NCBI GenBank assembly: GCA_017437825.1 | Contig: JAFRXC010000047.1 | Location: forward strand, 1 to 35,871 | Length of the DNA stretch: 35,871 nt | DNA from: Bacteroidales bacterium | GTDB taxonomy: Bacteria; Bacteroidota; Bacteroidia; Bacteroidales; UBA932 | Direction of reading: 5' to 3' | Shown here: positions 14,497-21,651 of the stretch, piece by piece | Position numbering within the stretch: the stretch's first letter is position 1 | Layout of the letters: every line of letters begins with the position of its first letter | Made by a program: the position numbers and the translations under genes | Notes under the pieces: model-generated | Told to the model about the DNA's origin: nothing | Seen by the model: the letters and a program-made list of their open reading frames with translations, nothing else | The model's database searches: none

Positions 14497-15063
14497 ATGG
14501 CTAATTTCTTAACAAAATACCTGCAGGCAAGGAACCTGCGCGAAGCCCTGATGCCGGCACCCGTGCCGGAGGGCGAGGAGGTTCCGGAACCTGTCCTCAG
14601 CAAAGACGTCAAGAGCGTCCTGGTACTGGTGGACGTTACCGACCTCACCTGGAAAGAGATCCGAAGCAAGGCGCTGGACCTGTTCATGCGCCGCTGCATC
14701 AGCGGCCAGATAGTGTATGTCTATCCTGCCAAGATAGACAAGAAGACCATTCTCACAACCCCTCCGGACCAGACCGTGACCCTGGCGGACATTTCCCGCT
14801 ACGGAAAGCCCTTGACAGACAAGATACCGCTGATAGTGAGCCAGAAGCCGGACGTGCTCATTAACCTGGTGCAGGATACCTGCTTTATGATGGAATACAT
14901 AGTCCGTGTTTCCGGAGCCCGTTTCAAGATAGGGCGCGTAGAGTTCGAGCCCAACGCTTACGACATGCTTCTCAAGGATGCAGACGAAGAGCCGCTTTCC
15001 CCTATGGAGAGTTTCTGCACTATGATAGAGTATCTTGACAAGATGAAATGGAAAGTCTTGTAA
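14497..15063 (+). CDS. Conserved hypothetical protein (DUF6913-like)
   Basis: A 188-residue soluble protein without signal peptide or membrane segment. A central alpha/beta part (VKSVLVLVDVTDLTWKE, then PLIVSQKPDVLINLV, FKIGRVEFEPNAYDMLL) resembles small Bacteroidota proteins of unknown function that I tentatively place with DUF6913. No catalytic motif is visible. It is locked between the PfkB gene (1-nt gap) and the DUF368 gene (16-nt overlap), so all three are likely translated from one message. A link with lipid-carrier recycling through its neighbour is possible but only from context. Confidence 0.7.
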   Translation: MANFLTKYLQARNLREALMPAPVPEGEEVPEPVLSKDVKSVLVLVDVTDLTWKEIRSKALDLFMRRCISGQIVYVYPAKIDKKTILTTPPDQTVTLADISRYGKPLTDKIPLIVSQKPDVLINLVQDTCFMMEYIVRVSGARFKIGRVEFEPNAYDMLLKDADEEPLSPMESFCTMIEYLDKMKWKVL

Positions 15064-15923
15064 ACCATATAGTCACAGCTGTAAAAGGTTTCTTTATGGG
15101 CGCCGCCAACGTGGTGCCCGGCGTTTCCGGAGGTACCATAGCCCTCATTTCCGGCATCTATTCCAAGATAATTGAAGCGCTGAACGCAGTTCTCAGCTGG
15201 GATACCTGGAAAGAACTGCTTCACGGCCGTTTCAAGTCCTTCTGGAAAAAGATAGACGGGTGGTTCCTGGTGGCTTTGGCCATCGGAGTTGTCCTGAGCG
15301 TATTTACCCTGGCCAAACTGCTGGAATACTGCCTGGCGGAGCATCCCGTGGCCACATGGGCGTTCTTCTTCGGCCTGATACTGGCTTCCGCATTCTTCAT
15401 GCTGAAGGCAGTGAAGGGCTGGAAGCTCGCCGATGCGCTGCTGCTGGTCGCAGGCGTAGCGCTCGGGCTGCTGGTCTGCACCCTTTCGCCCTCGCAGACG
15501 CCTGACAACCTGCTGTTCATCTTCATATGCGGCGCAATAGCCATCTGCACGATGATTCTTCCGGGCGTGTCCGGCAGCTTCATCCTGGTGGTAATGGGAA
15601 AGTACGACTATATGATGTCCGCCGTCAGCAACCTGGACTGGGGCGTGCTCGCAGTGTTCGCACTCGGCTGCCTCGTGGGCATCCTCGCGTTCGCAAAGCT
15701 CCTGCACTGGCTGCTCGCCCGTTGGGAGCGTCAGACAATGCTGGTGCTCACCGGTTTCGTCCTGGGCTCCCTGGTCAAAGTCTGGCCCTGGGCCAATATT
15801 GAGGACGTCATGCCCGACCAGATCGGGCATCTCCCCGACCTCGGCCCCGCCATCCTCTGGTGTCTCATAGGCATCGCCTTTATCGTGGCGATACAACTGA
15901 TGGCCCAAAAATCCTCAAAATAA
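15048..15923 (+). CDS. DUF368 membrane protein, probable undecaprenyl-phosphate translocase (PopT-like)
   Basis: A 291-residue protein with about eight membrane segments. It carries the duplicated family motif, GAANVVPGVSGGT near residue 18 and MILPGVSGSF near 170. DUF368 proteins (PopT) were shown in recent work to return the lipid carrier undecaprenyl phosphate across the membrane, alongside DedA-family UptA. An in-frame palindromic repeat codes for residues about 254-262 (VMPDQIGHL), between the last two membrane segments. The start overlaps the upstream gene by 16 nt. Its stop touches the -33 box of the parD promoter. Confidence 0.87.
   Translation: MESLVNHIVTAVKGFFMGAANVVPGVSGGTIALISGIYSKIIEALNAVLSWDTWKELLHGRFKSFWKKIDGWFLVALAIGVVLSVFTLAKLLEYCLAEHPVATWAFFFGLILASAFFMLKAVKGWKLADALLLVAGVALGLLVCTLSPSQTPDNLLFIFICGAIAICTMILPGVSGSFILVVMGKYDYMMSAVSNLDWGVLAVFALGCLVGILAFAKLLHWLLARWERQTMLVLTGFVLGSLVKVWPWANIEDVMPDQIGHLPDLGPAILWCLIGIAFIVAIQLMAQKSSK
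15807..15832. repeat. In-frame palindromic repeat in the DUF368 gene
   Basis: ATGCCCGA (15810-15817) and TCGGGCAT (15823-15830), perfect 8-bp arms around CCAGA, preceded by GTC and followed by CTC. These outer bases are shared with the copies at 6446 and 7811. The compensating change C to G in both arms keeps the hairpin paired. Confidence 0.8.
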
Positions 15924-15954
15924 TTGTAGATTGTAAGAAATATTCTTACATTTG
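15923..15954 (+). promoter_or_regulatory. Promoter of parD
   Basis: ATTG (15923-15926), 20 nt, TACATTTG (15947-15954), with a perfect -7 box. The ATG at 15975 follows 20 nt later. Confidence 0.7.
15932..15950. promoter_or_regulatory. Probable ParD operator
   Basis: A perfect inverted repeat, TGTAAGAA (15932-15939) and TTCTTACA (15943-15950) with a 3-nt centre, lies between the promoter boxes and overlaps the start of the -7 box. ParD antitoxins are ribbon-helix-helix repressors that bind such palindromes at their own promoters, so this is a likely autoregulatory operator. Confidence 0.65.
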
Positions 15955-15974
15955 TTCTGGTAAATTATAGAAAT

Positions 15975-16223
15975 ATGGCTAGGACAGTAACCGTTACATT
16001 AGGTCCTCATTATGAGGAGTTTATCCAGAATAATATTGCATCCGGAAGGTATAATAATGTCAGTGAAGTTGTACGTGCAGCATTACGGCGCCTGGAAGAA
16101 GATGAGACTTGGCTTGCAACAGTACGCACTCTAATAGATGAGGGCGATGAAAGTCCGGATGTGAAAGATTTCGATCGTGACAAATTTTTGGAAGAGTTGA
16201 TGGCAGAAAGTTTGGAGGAATAG
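15975..16223 (+). CDS. parD: ParD-family antitoxin (type II toxin-antitoxin)
   Basis: An 82-residue protein. The N-terminus RTVTVTLGPHYEEFIQNNIA followed by SGRYNNVSEVVRAALRRLEE is the ParD ribbon-helix-helix DNA-binding domain with the conserved SGRY-x-N-x-SEV-x-R motif. The acidic C-terminal tail (DVKDFDRDKFLEELMAESLEE) would wrap a ParE toxin. It is complete and has its own promoter and operator, but its toxin partner downstream is broken. It may persist as a repressor or as an anti-addiction module. Confidence 0.93.
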   Translation: MARTVTVTLGPHYEEFIQNNIASGRYNNVSEVVRAALRRLEEDETWLATVRTLIDEGDESPDVKDFDRDKFLEELMAESLEE

Positions 16224-16227
16224 CAGG

Positions 16228-16447
16228 ATGACAAAGATGGTTTTGTCTGTACAATGAGTTACTTGACACTTGTGAGAGTATTTCGGGAAATAATTATCCA
16301 GGCAGTTTGAACTATGATACTATCCGTCCAGGGCTGAGAGGTATTAAACATAGCCATCATATTATTTTTTACAGGGTTTTATCTAATAATACTATACGTA
16401 TCCTACGTGTTCTGCACGAGAAGATGGATTTTCAAAGGCATATATAA
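16228..16447 (+). pseudogene. parE: Decayed ParE-family toxin
   Basis: An ATG 4 nt after the parD stop begins MTKMVLSVQ and hits TGA. In a different frame, from about 16262 to the TAA at 16445-16447, the DNA reads LDTCESISGNNYPGSLNYD, then RPGLRGIKHSHHIIFYRV and IRILRVLHEKMDFQRHI. This is the C-terminal half of a ParE toxin, including the conserved arginine-rich strand and the final HxxMD. Compared with the usual length of about 100 residues, some 25 residues of the first helices are missing and the frame is shifted. No intact toxin can be made by normal translation. Confidence 0.8.
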
Positions 16448-16448
16448 T

Positions 16449-17039
16449 ATGAAAAGGATTATTGCTGTATTGATTGGGGTAATGTTGCTGGGCGCTCCGC
16501 AGTTGAGGTCGCAGCAGTACAACGAGGGCCCTGTGAACGATATCAATATATCGTACGGCTACTTCACTGTGACACAGTTTGCGACAGTGCTGGGAGGCGT
16601 GTTGGGAGCGGCGTTCACACTTGGCCACGCGGCCCCTACGGATATACTCAGCACAGGCTCTCTTCAGTTGGAGTACCTTCACAAGACAAACTCCTGGCTA
16701 TGGCTGGGAGGGGGAGTCTCCGGAGAGATCGACACCCTGGTAATGGAAGGCAGGGACTCGGACGGTAATCCCACAGACAACCCCACCAAGTCCAATATCA
16801 ACACCCTTAACGCGTTTGCTACGGCCAAAGCCAACTGGCTGCGCCGCGAGAAGCTGGCGCTTTACTCGCGCCTTTCAGCCGGCGTCCTGACAGCCATTGG
16901 AGAGGAAACCAGCCTCGCTCCCAGTGTGCAGCTTGGCTTGATAGGTTTCGAAGCCGGAAATTTGAACTCCCGAGGCTTCATCGAGCTCGGAATCGGAATG
17001 CACGGTGTAATAAGTTGCGGTTTCAGGCACCTTTTTTAG
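16449..17039 (+). CDS. Small outer-membrane beta-barrel-like protein, function unknown
   Basis: A 196-residue protein. ATG 16449 is chosen over one 42 nt upstream because it begins a clear signal peptide, MKRIIAVLIGVMLLGAPQLRSQ, with likely cleavage after LRS. The mature part alternates polar and hydrophobic residues with glycine-rich turns (WLWLGGGVSGEID, LSAGVLTAIGEE) and ends with HLF, a terminal aromatic, so an eight-stranded barrel is plausible. It begins 1 nt after the parE remnant but is probably unrelated to it. No specific family recognised. Confidence 0.7.
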   Translation: MKRIIAVLIGVMLLGAPQLRSQQYNEGPVNDINISYGYFTVTQFATVLGGVLGAAFTLGHAAPTDILSTGSLQLEYLHKTNSWLWLGGGVSGEIDTLVMEGRDSDGNPTDNPTKSNINTLNAFATAKANWLRREKLALYSRLSAGVLTAIGEETSLAPSVQLGLIGFEAGNLNSRGFIELGIGMHGVISCGFRHLF

Positions 17040-17120
17040 CATAAGTAAAGAATTAATTAACAAAAACAGTTACTTTTTCAATAAGAATGAAGGTTCAAAT
17101 CCGAGGGGGAATTGAACACA

Positions 17121-17148
17121 AAAAATGCGGTCAATCGACCGCATTTTT
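17121..17148. terminator. Bidirectional terminator-like hairpin
   Basis: A perfect 12-bp stem (AAAAATGCGGTC / GACCGCATTTTT) with a 4-nt loop. It has a T run on either strand, so it can stop transcripts from the outer-membrane gene and from the left fimbrial operon. The preceding stretch 17040-17120 is AT-rich with no gene. Confidence 0.8.
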
Positions 17149-17193
17149 GTCATTTAGAGGCACTTACCCGATTTTGGAAGGATCCCCATCCCA

Positions 17194-17327
17194 TTTCGTT
17201 CAGCGAGAGGGCTGTTTTTGAACCAAAGTAGTAATCTTGAAGGTTTGGTTCAGGAAAAGGTTATTTTCTGAACCAAATGGTTCTTCCAAGTCGTTTCGTT
17301 CACCAGAGCACCCATTTCTGAACAAAC
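17194..17327. repeat. Array of three inverted repeats with exact 25-bp half-site spacing
   Basis: Nine-base half-sites of alternating orientation start at 17194 (TTTCGTTCA), 17219 (TGAACCAAA), 17244 (TTTGGTTCA), 17269 (TGAACCAAA), 17294 (TTTCGTTCA) and 17319 (TGAACAAAC), exactly every 25 bp. The middle pair extends to perfect 10-bp arms. The sequence between half-sites is not conserved. The array lies between two hairpins, outside any gene; function is unknown. The rest of 17149-17499 shows no coding frame. Confidence 0.85.
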
Positions 17328-17406
17328 TGTCAGAAACTATTACGCGGTGGGCATAATACCAGAAACAATTCCCCAACCAAGTCTCAGAGAGGAAGCAGGA
17401 AATATG

Positions 17407-17440
17407 AAGAATGGGCTACGCGTGAGCGTAGCCCATTCTT
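17407..17440 (-). terminator. Hairpin, probable terminator of the left fimbrial operon
   Basis: A perfect 15-bp stem (AAGAATGGGCTACGC and its complement) with a GTGA-type loop, 60 nt beyond the last stop codon of the left operon. The minus-strand tail is only moderately T-rich (TTCATATTT), so termination may be weak. Confidence 0.6.
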
Positions 17441-17499
17441 GTGTTTACTTATTTTGACTCTCTATAGTGTTACCGGATAGTCAAAAAGTTGTAAATTGC

Positions 17500-19314
17500 T
17501 TAATTCTGTGCTCCCGCAGGGATATTAACAGAACCTACATTCTGGAAATACTGATTCTTAAAATAAAGGACAGAATTATCATTTGCTTTGACACGCTCAA
17601 ATCTACAAATAATAACATTACCACCCTCTCTTTGATAATCAAGGTAACTTATGGTCTTGACAAACTGGTATGATTGTCCACTCTTACCTGCAACAATAGT
17701 TGGTCCAATAACAGCAGTCATATCAGGCAGACCTCCTACAACTTTAGCAGGATCAAGAACTCTATCTCTGTCTTCAAATGAAATCTCGAGCGGGAATATT
17801 GAAGCGGGAAGACCGGTCTTGAGAGTGATAGTGACATTAACCGCAGTTCCGACAGCTCCACCAGATGCAGTAACACTTGGCGTTCCCCAGGTCAGGTAAG
17901 GAAGAAGGCGGACAGTAATGTCACGATAAAGTTTCTGGTCATCGTGGGTACCTGTCACACGGAACTTGGTAATCTTCTCTGTATCATCAGTTGTGCTTGG
18001 AGCGTTAGTGGTAAATGTAACGGTATACCAACCCTGGGCATCAGGTGAACTTGTCTGAGATAGTGACCCGTTAATAGCTTCTCCTTCTCCTGAAATGATA
18101 GAAAGAGTAGCTTGTGCTGGGGTTGATTGAGTGGCAACTGGAAGATACTTATATTGGAAATACTGAGTTCCTGCCGCCATATAAGCACGATCCAACCACT
18201 GTACATATATTCGGGAAATACCATTGGAGAGATCTGAAAGGTTCTCTGTCTCAGTCATAGAGGAAACGTTGGCATTTGACACCTTGGCTTGAGTAGGATC
18301 CGTGGTTCCTCTCTTTGAAACAGCGTTGAGATGAAGAAGATACTCGTGGTTGCGCAAAATGGGAAGATAGTTTCCGTCAGGGTCTACGAGCTCAAGCTTG
18401 TAATATGTGTCATAGCGGTCACCATTAAACTTTCCTGCCATTATGATGTATGGACGGCTTGATTCTGCGTCGGGGCGCTCATACACATACTTATCATTCT
18501 TGTCATAAACAGTTGAAGTAGAAGGAGTATCTGTACTGATCTCATCATTCGGCATGCATGCATCGTAATTGTCAAGGAGCCAAGTAAGATCTTTTTCATA
18601 GTAATCCTTGAAGAAGCCTGTGGCCGCTGGCCTATCATCGCTGGAGTCTATCAAATCGTCACTCCATACAGCTACCGATCCGTGAGTAGGGGTGTTGTAT
18701 ACTTTATAACCTGTGAGCTCAAAATTAACTCCCTCAGCAATATCAAGCTTGATCCTTGCAAAGTTTCTGATGAGCTTGAGATTATGGAAGAGTTCCTCGG
18801 CTTCCTCACTTGTTTTTGCTACTCCTTTATCATCAATTGTGGCAGTTCCGTGAGGAAGTACTATGTATGTCCAATATGAACCAACTGTACCCTCTGTAGT
18901 GAGAGTCTTCATTATTTCGTCCTCATAGCCGAAGTCTATAGAAGACGGAGCGTTGGCAAACACGTGGACATATCTTTTAGAAGTAGTTGCTGAAAGAGTA
19001 ACTTTGAAGAAGAAATCAGTATTGTTGTCAAGCTCGCCATAACTGTCTTTTTTGTTACCCTGACTATCACACGGCACTGCCTTCACGTAATCGTTAAGGT
19101 AATGATTAGTTCCGAAAGTGGCCACGTAGATGTTATCAATGTTCGGAGTGTCTGCCATATCGGTACCTTTGGTACTTACCAATACTTCAGGGAAGGTCAC
19201 CTTCATCATAATGGTAACTTTTCCATCCTGCGGCTGAGGGACCTCTGGTCCGTTGATGGTGCAGGATACTGCCCCTATAAGGGCTGCGAAGAGTATATAT
19301 ATAATCTTTTTCAT
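17500..19314 (-). CDS. Fimbrial lipoprotein, third gene of the left operon (DUF4906-like)
   Basis: A 604-residue protein with a lipoprotein signal ending AALIGAVSC (lipid cysteine at 18). The mature start, KVTIMMKVTFPEVLVSTKG, followed by IDNIYVATFG and a KRYVHVFAN strand, matches the N-terminal domain of FimA/Mfa-type fimbrial subunits, in which lipid-anchored precursors are exported and later proteolysed to free a donor strand. The C-terminal half has immunoglobulin-like beta segments (KLYRDITVRLLPYLTWG). I compare it tentatively with DUF4906 proteins found next to fimbrillin genes. It starts 15 nt after the upstream gene and is a full-length paralogue of 29275-31086. Confidence 0.75.
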   Translation of the reverse strand: MKKIIYILFAALIGAVSCTINGPEVPQPQDGKVTIMMKVTFPEVLVSTKGTDMADTPNIDNIYVATFGTNHYLNDYVKAVPCDSQGNKKDSYGELDNNTDFFFKVTLSATTSKRYVHVFANAPSSIDFGYEDEIMKTLTTEGTVGSYWTYIVLPHGTATIDDKGVAKTSEEAEELFHNLKLIRNFARIKLDIAEGVNFELTGYKVYNTPTHGSVAVWSDDLIDSSDDRPAATGFFKDYYEKDLTWLLDNYDACMPNDEISTDTPSTSTVYDKNDKYVYERPDAESSRPYIIMAGKFNGDRYDTYYKLELVDPDGNYLPILRNHEYLLHLNAVSKRGTTDPTQAKVSNANVSSMTETENLSDLSNGISRIYVQWLDRAYMAAGTQYFQYKYLPVATQSTPAQATLSIISGEGEAINGSLSQTSSPDAQGWYTVTFTTNAPSTTDDTEKITKFRVTGTHDDQKLYRDITVRLLPYLTWGTPSVTASGGAVGTAVNVTITLKTGLPASIFPLEISFEDRDRVLDPAKVVGGLPDMTAVIGPTIVAGKSGQSYQFVKTISYLDYQREGGNVIICRFERVKANDNSVLYFKNQYFQNVGSVNIPAGAQN

Positions 19315-19329
19315 ATTCTTTCCTCTCTG

Positions 19330-21636
19330 TTATTGATAATCACGGTCTCCCCAATAATATTGATTGTCATCTACTGGCCTGGTTTCCGTAGCATCTCCCC
19401 AGAACCACTCATCATAAACACAACGGACATAAGCATTATTATTATTGGTATTATCTCGGACAGTCTTTCGATAATTGTTAACTTCAATAGCACCATATCC
19501 CGTCCAATACTTAGAATATGTGTCGTTTTGTCTTGTAGCTGCTTGACCGAACAAGATAGGAATACGCTGCATGGTAGAGAGTGCACAGATAAATTTCACT
19601 TCCGCCTTGGTAGGCAACCTCCAACGACCTGCAGGGATACCATCCTCTTGATAACTGGCACACCGTTTCAGTGCATCATTTTTGCTAATAGTACTCGTTA
19701 CACCATAGGAAGAAGCGATACGAATCTTAGGAGCAATCATATCACTATAATCATTACTCGTGGACGCCGGATGATAATAAGTCAAACGATGATTTGTTTC
19801 TGCTCCTTCTGTCCACCTTCCTTCCCTTGACCAGTTATTGTTGTAGTCACCAAGATTATTGTTAACACCGCCTCTTGGATCACCAATCATATATGTATCA
19901 CTTACTGCAATAGTAATGACATACATACTACCATTCGTATTACTTCCAGTCAAACCGTTTACTCCTCCATATTCAGCATTATTTCCATTACGAGTATTAA
20001 TATATACGCCACCTGTAGAATTGAGTCTTCTATTTGGATCCTCTACCACATATACATTCGGGCACTGTTCGAATACAACATCACGGTCATAGTCGGAACC
20101 ATCTACACCCACGAGTTTCATTGTAATCTCATAAAACCAAGGAGTTACATCCATATGCTCGGATGTAAGGTTTGCATTAAGAGTATGACCGACTTCAAGA
20201 TAGTTGTCTGTGTTGCTAAGATCAATCCAATTCTCTTCACCAACTTTCAGTCCTATGATATTACCGTCACTATCAGAAATCCAAGACTTAGCACCTAAAT
20301 CTGAGCGAACATTCGTTGTACCATTCTCACCATTCTGAAGGACTCCTTCCTTTACAATGTACTCATTATTACCCGACTCAAGATTCTTCTGGTAAACGTT
20401 TTTGATCTCAAGGTATACATGCTCGCTGGCGGAGAATGAGATACCGCTGGTCTTAGTGTAATACTCTACGCTTTCCTTTTCTATGGAAAGATACTTGGCG
20501 TCACTTACTGCGGAGCTGACTTTGCTGTTCGCCTTCCAGTCAACCACCTGTGCATTGTATCCCGGGACAACAACAACGGGGTCTCCCTCGTTACCGATGA
20601 GTCCCACGGCAACCTCTAGCTGGTAGAACTTATTAGCCTCTATGCTTGTGATGTCAGAAGGGAACATTATCTTGTAATAAAGCTCCTTGTTAGGAACGGT
20701 ACCTTCATCTTCCTTCCAAGGAAGAACAAGTTTGAGGTAAGGCTCTTTATCTGATCCCGGTGTCCACTCAATAGGATATGTGTAGAAGTCCTGCTGGCTT
20801 TCGAATACATAATAATTGCCTTCCGTGGCAGGAGTGCCACTAGTATTGAGGACATAATTCGTGTAATCAGCCTGAGTATATTCAGCAGGAAGAATAGGAG
20901 TCTCGTCAGCAGCACTCAGCAATGAGTTCTGAACGAAATTGCACAGATACAGATGTACATTGTTACCTCCGATGAATGGTTTCCAAGTGAGGCCGGAAAC
21001 GGTTTTGCTCTGGAGAATCTTTATTTTAGCAGACACCTTAGCGACAAGCCTCTTCATGTCAACAGTCTCCTGCACGTTTGCGTATTCTCCTCCGCTGGCT
21101 TTTTTGATAGTCTTCTGGCCAGTCATCACGAAATACTTAGGGTGACTAGCCACAGGATCATCGTCAGGTGTGACATACCAAGTCTTATTGCCGTCTGCAT
21201 CTTCAGTGTAATAAGCGAAGGATAAGTCAACAGCTGTCTGCTTTACAGTAGTTAGATCTGCAGGTGTGATCTCTTCAGGTGCGTTGAAAACTGCATAGAG
21301 CTCGAACTGGCCGTCCTTGAAAAGATTCGAGCGAGAAGGAACACCATCCTGGCCGGCAGTAAGAGATATGGTATAAACAATACCGTCAACGCTTGGATTT
21401 TCATCCCTAAAGCTATATACAGGAGCCTTGGTGGTATCAGTATAGAAGAAGTAATCTACGGAATTTATGTCATTCTCATTACCCACTCCGTCAGACTTCA
21501 CACCTGGTTCTGAATACTTAAGATCAAGGGATATAACACCTGTCTCGTTTATCGGAGGATACTCCGTCTTGAGGTTACAAGCAGATGTCAATGCAAGTGC
21601 CGCAACAGTGCTAATAAGTATATATATCTTTTTCAT
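19330..21636 (-). CDS. Large fimbrial lipoprotein with lectin-like C-terminal domain, candidate tip adhesin (left copy)
   Basis: A 768-residue lipoprotein (signal ends ALTSAC, cysteine at 20). Residues to about 560 are beta-rich fimbrillin-like repeats. The last 200 residues contain RCASYQEDGIPAGRWRLPT, a YWTGYG strand and YVRCVYDEWFWGDA, the pattern of DUF1566/Lcl-type C-type-lectin-like domains that bind ligands. In type V pili a subunit with such an end is usually the tip adhesin; that role is inferred. The segment encoding this domain (19330 to about 20040) is AT-richer than the rest: 20 G+C in the 60 bases 19441-19500 against 27 in 20701-20760. The framework is shared with the right copy, while the asparagine-rich loops differ. 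Confidence 0.75.
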   Translation of the reverse strand: MKKIYILISTVAALALTSACNLKTEYPPINETGVISLDLKYSEPGVKSDGVGNENDINSVDYFFYTDTTKAPVYSFRDENPSVDGIVYTISLTAGQDGVPSRSNLFKDGQFELYAVFNAPEEITPADLTTVKQTAVDLSFAYYTEDADGNKTWYVTPDDDPVASHPKYFVMTGQKTIKKASGGEYANVQETVDMKRLVAKVSAKIKILQSKTVSGLTWKPFIGGNNVHLYLCNFVQNSLLSAADETPILPAEYTQADYTNYVLNTSGTPATEGNYYVFESQQDFYTYPIEWTPGSDKEPYLKLVLPWKEDEGTVPNKELYYKIMFPSDITSIEANKFYQLEVAVGLIGNEGDPVVVVPGYNAQVVDWKANSKVSSAVSDAKYLSIEKESVEYYTKTSGISFSASEHVYLEIKNVYQKNLESGNNEYIVKEGVLQNGENGTTNVRSDLGAKSWISDSDGNIIGLKVGEENWIDLSNTDNYLEVGHTLNANLTSEHMDVTPWFYEITMKLVGVDGSDYDRDVVFEQCPNVYVVEDPNRRLNSTGGVYINTRNGNNAEYGGVNGLTGSNTNGSMYVITIAVSDTYMIGDPRGGVNNNLGDYNNNWSREGRWTEGAETNHRLTYYHPASTSNDYSDMIAPKIRIASSYGVTSTISKNDALKRCASYQEDGIPAGRWRLPTKAEVKFICALSTMQRIPILFGQAATRQNDTYSKYWTGYGAIEVNNYRKTVRDNTNNNNAYVRCVYDEWFWGDATETRPVDDNQYYWGDRDYQ

Positions 21637-21651
21637 ACTCGTTATTCTTTA

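Noticed and set aside
17085..17120. tRNA 3'-end remnant (GGTTCAAATCC-like T loop) as an island attachment site
   Set aside because: The T stem pairs over only two bases and no acceptor or anticodon arm can be drawn; no matching tRNA copy lies in the window.
17194..17327. CRISPR array
   Set aside because: Half-sites are only 9 bases long, alternate in orientation, and there are just three pairs; no cas gene is near.
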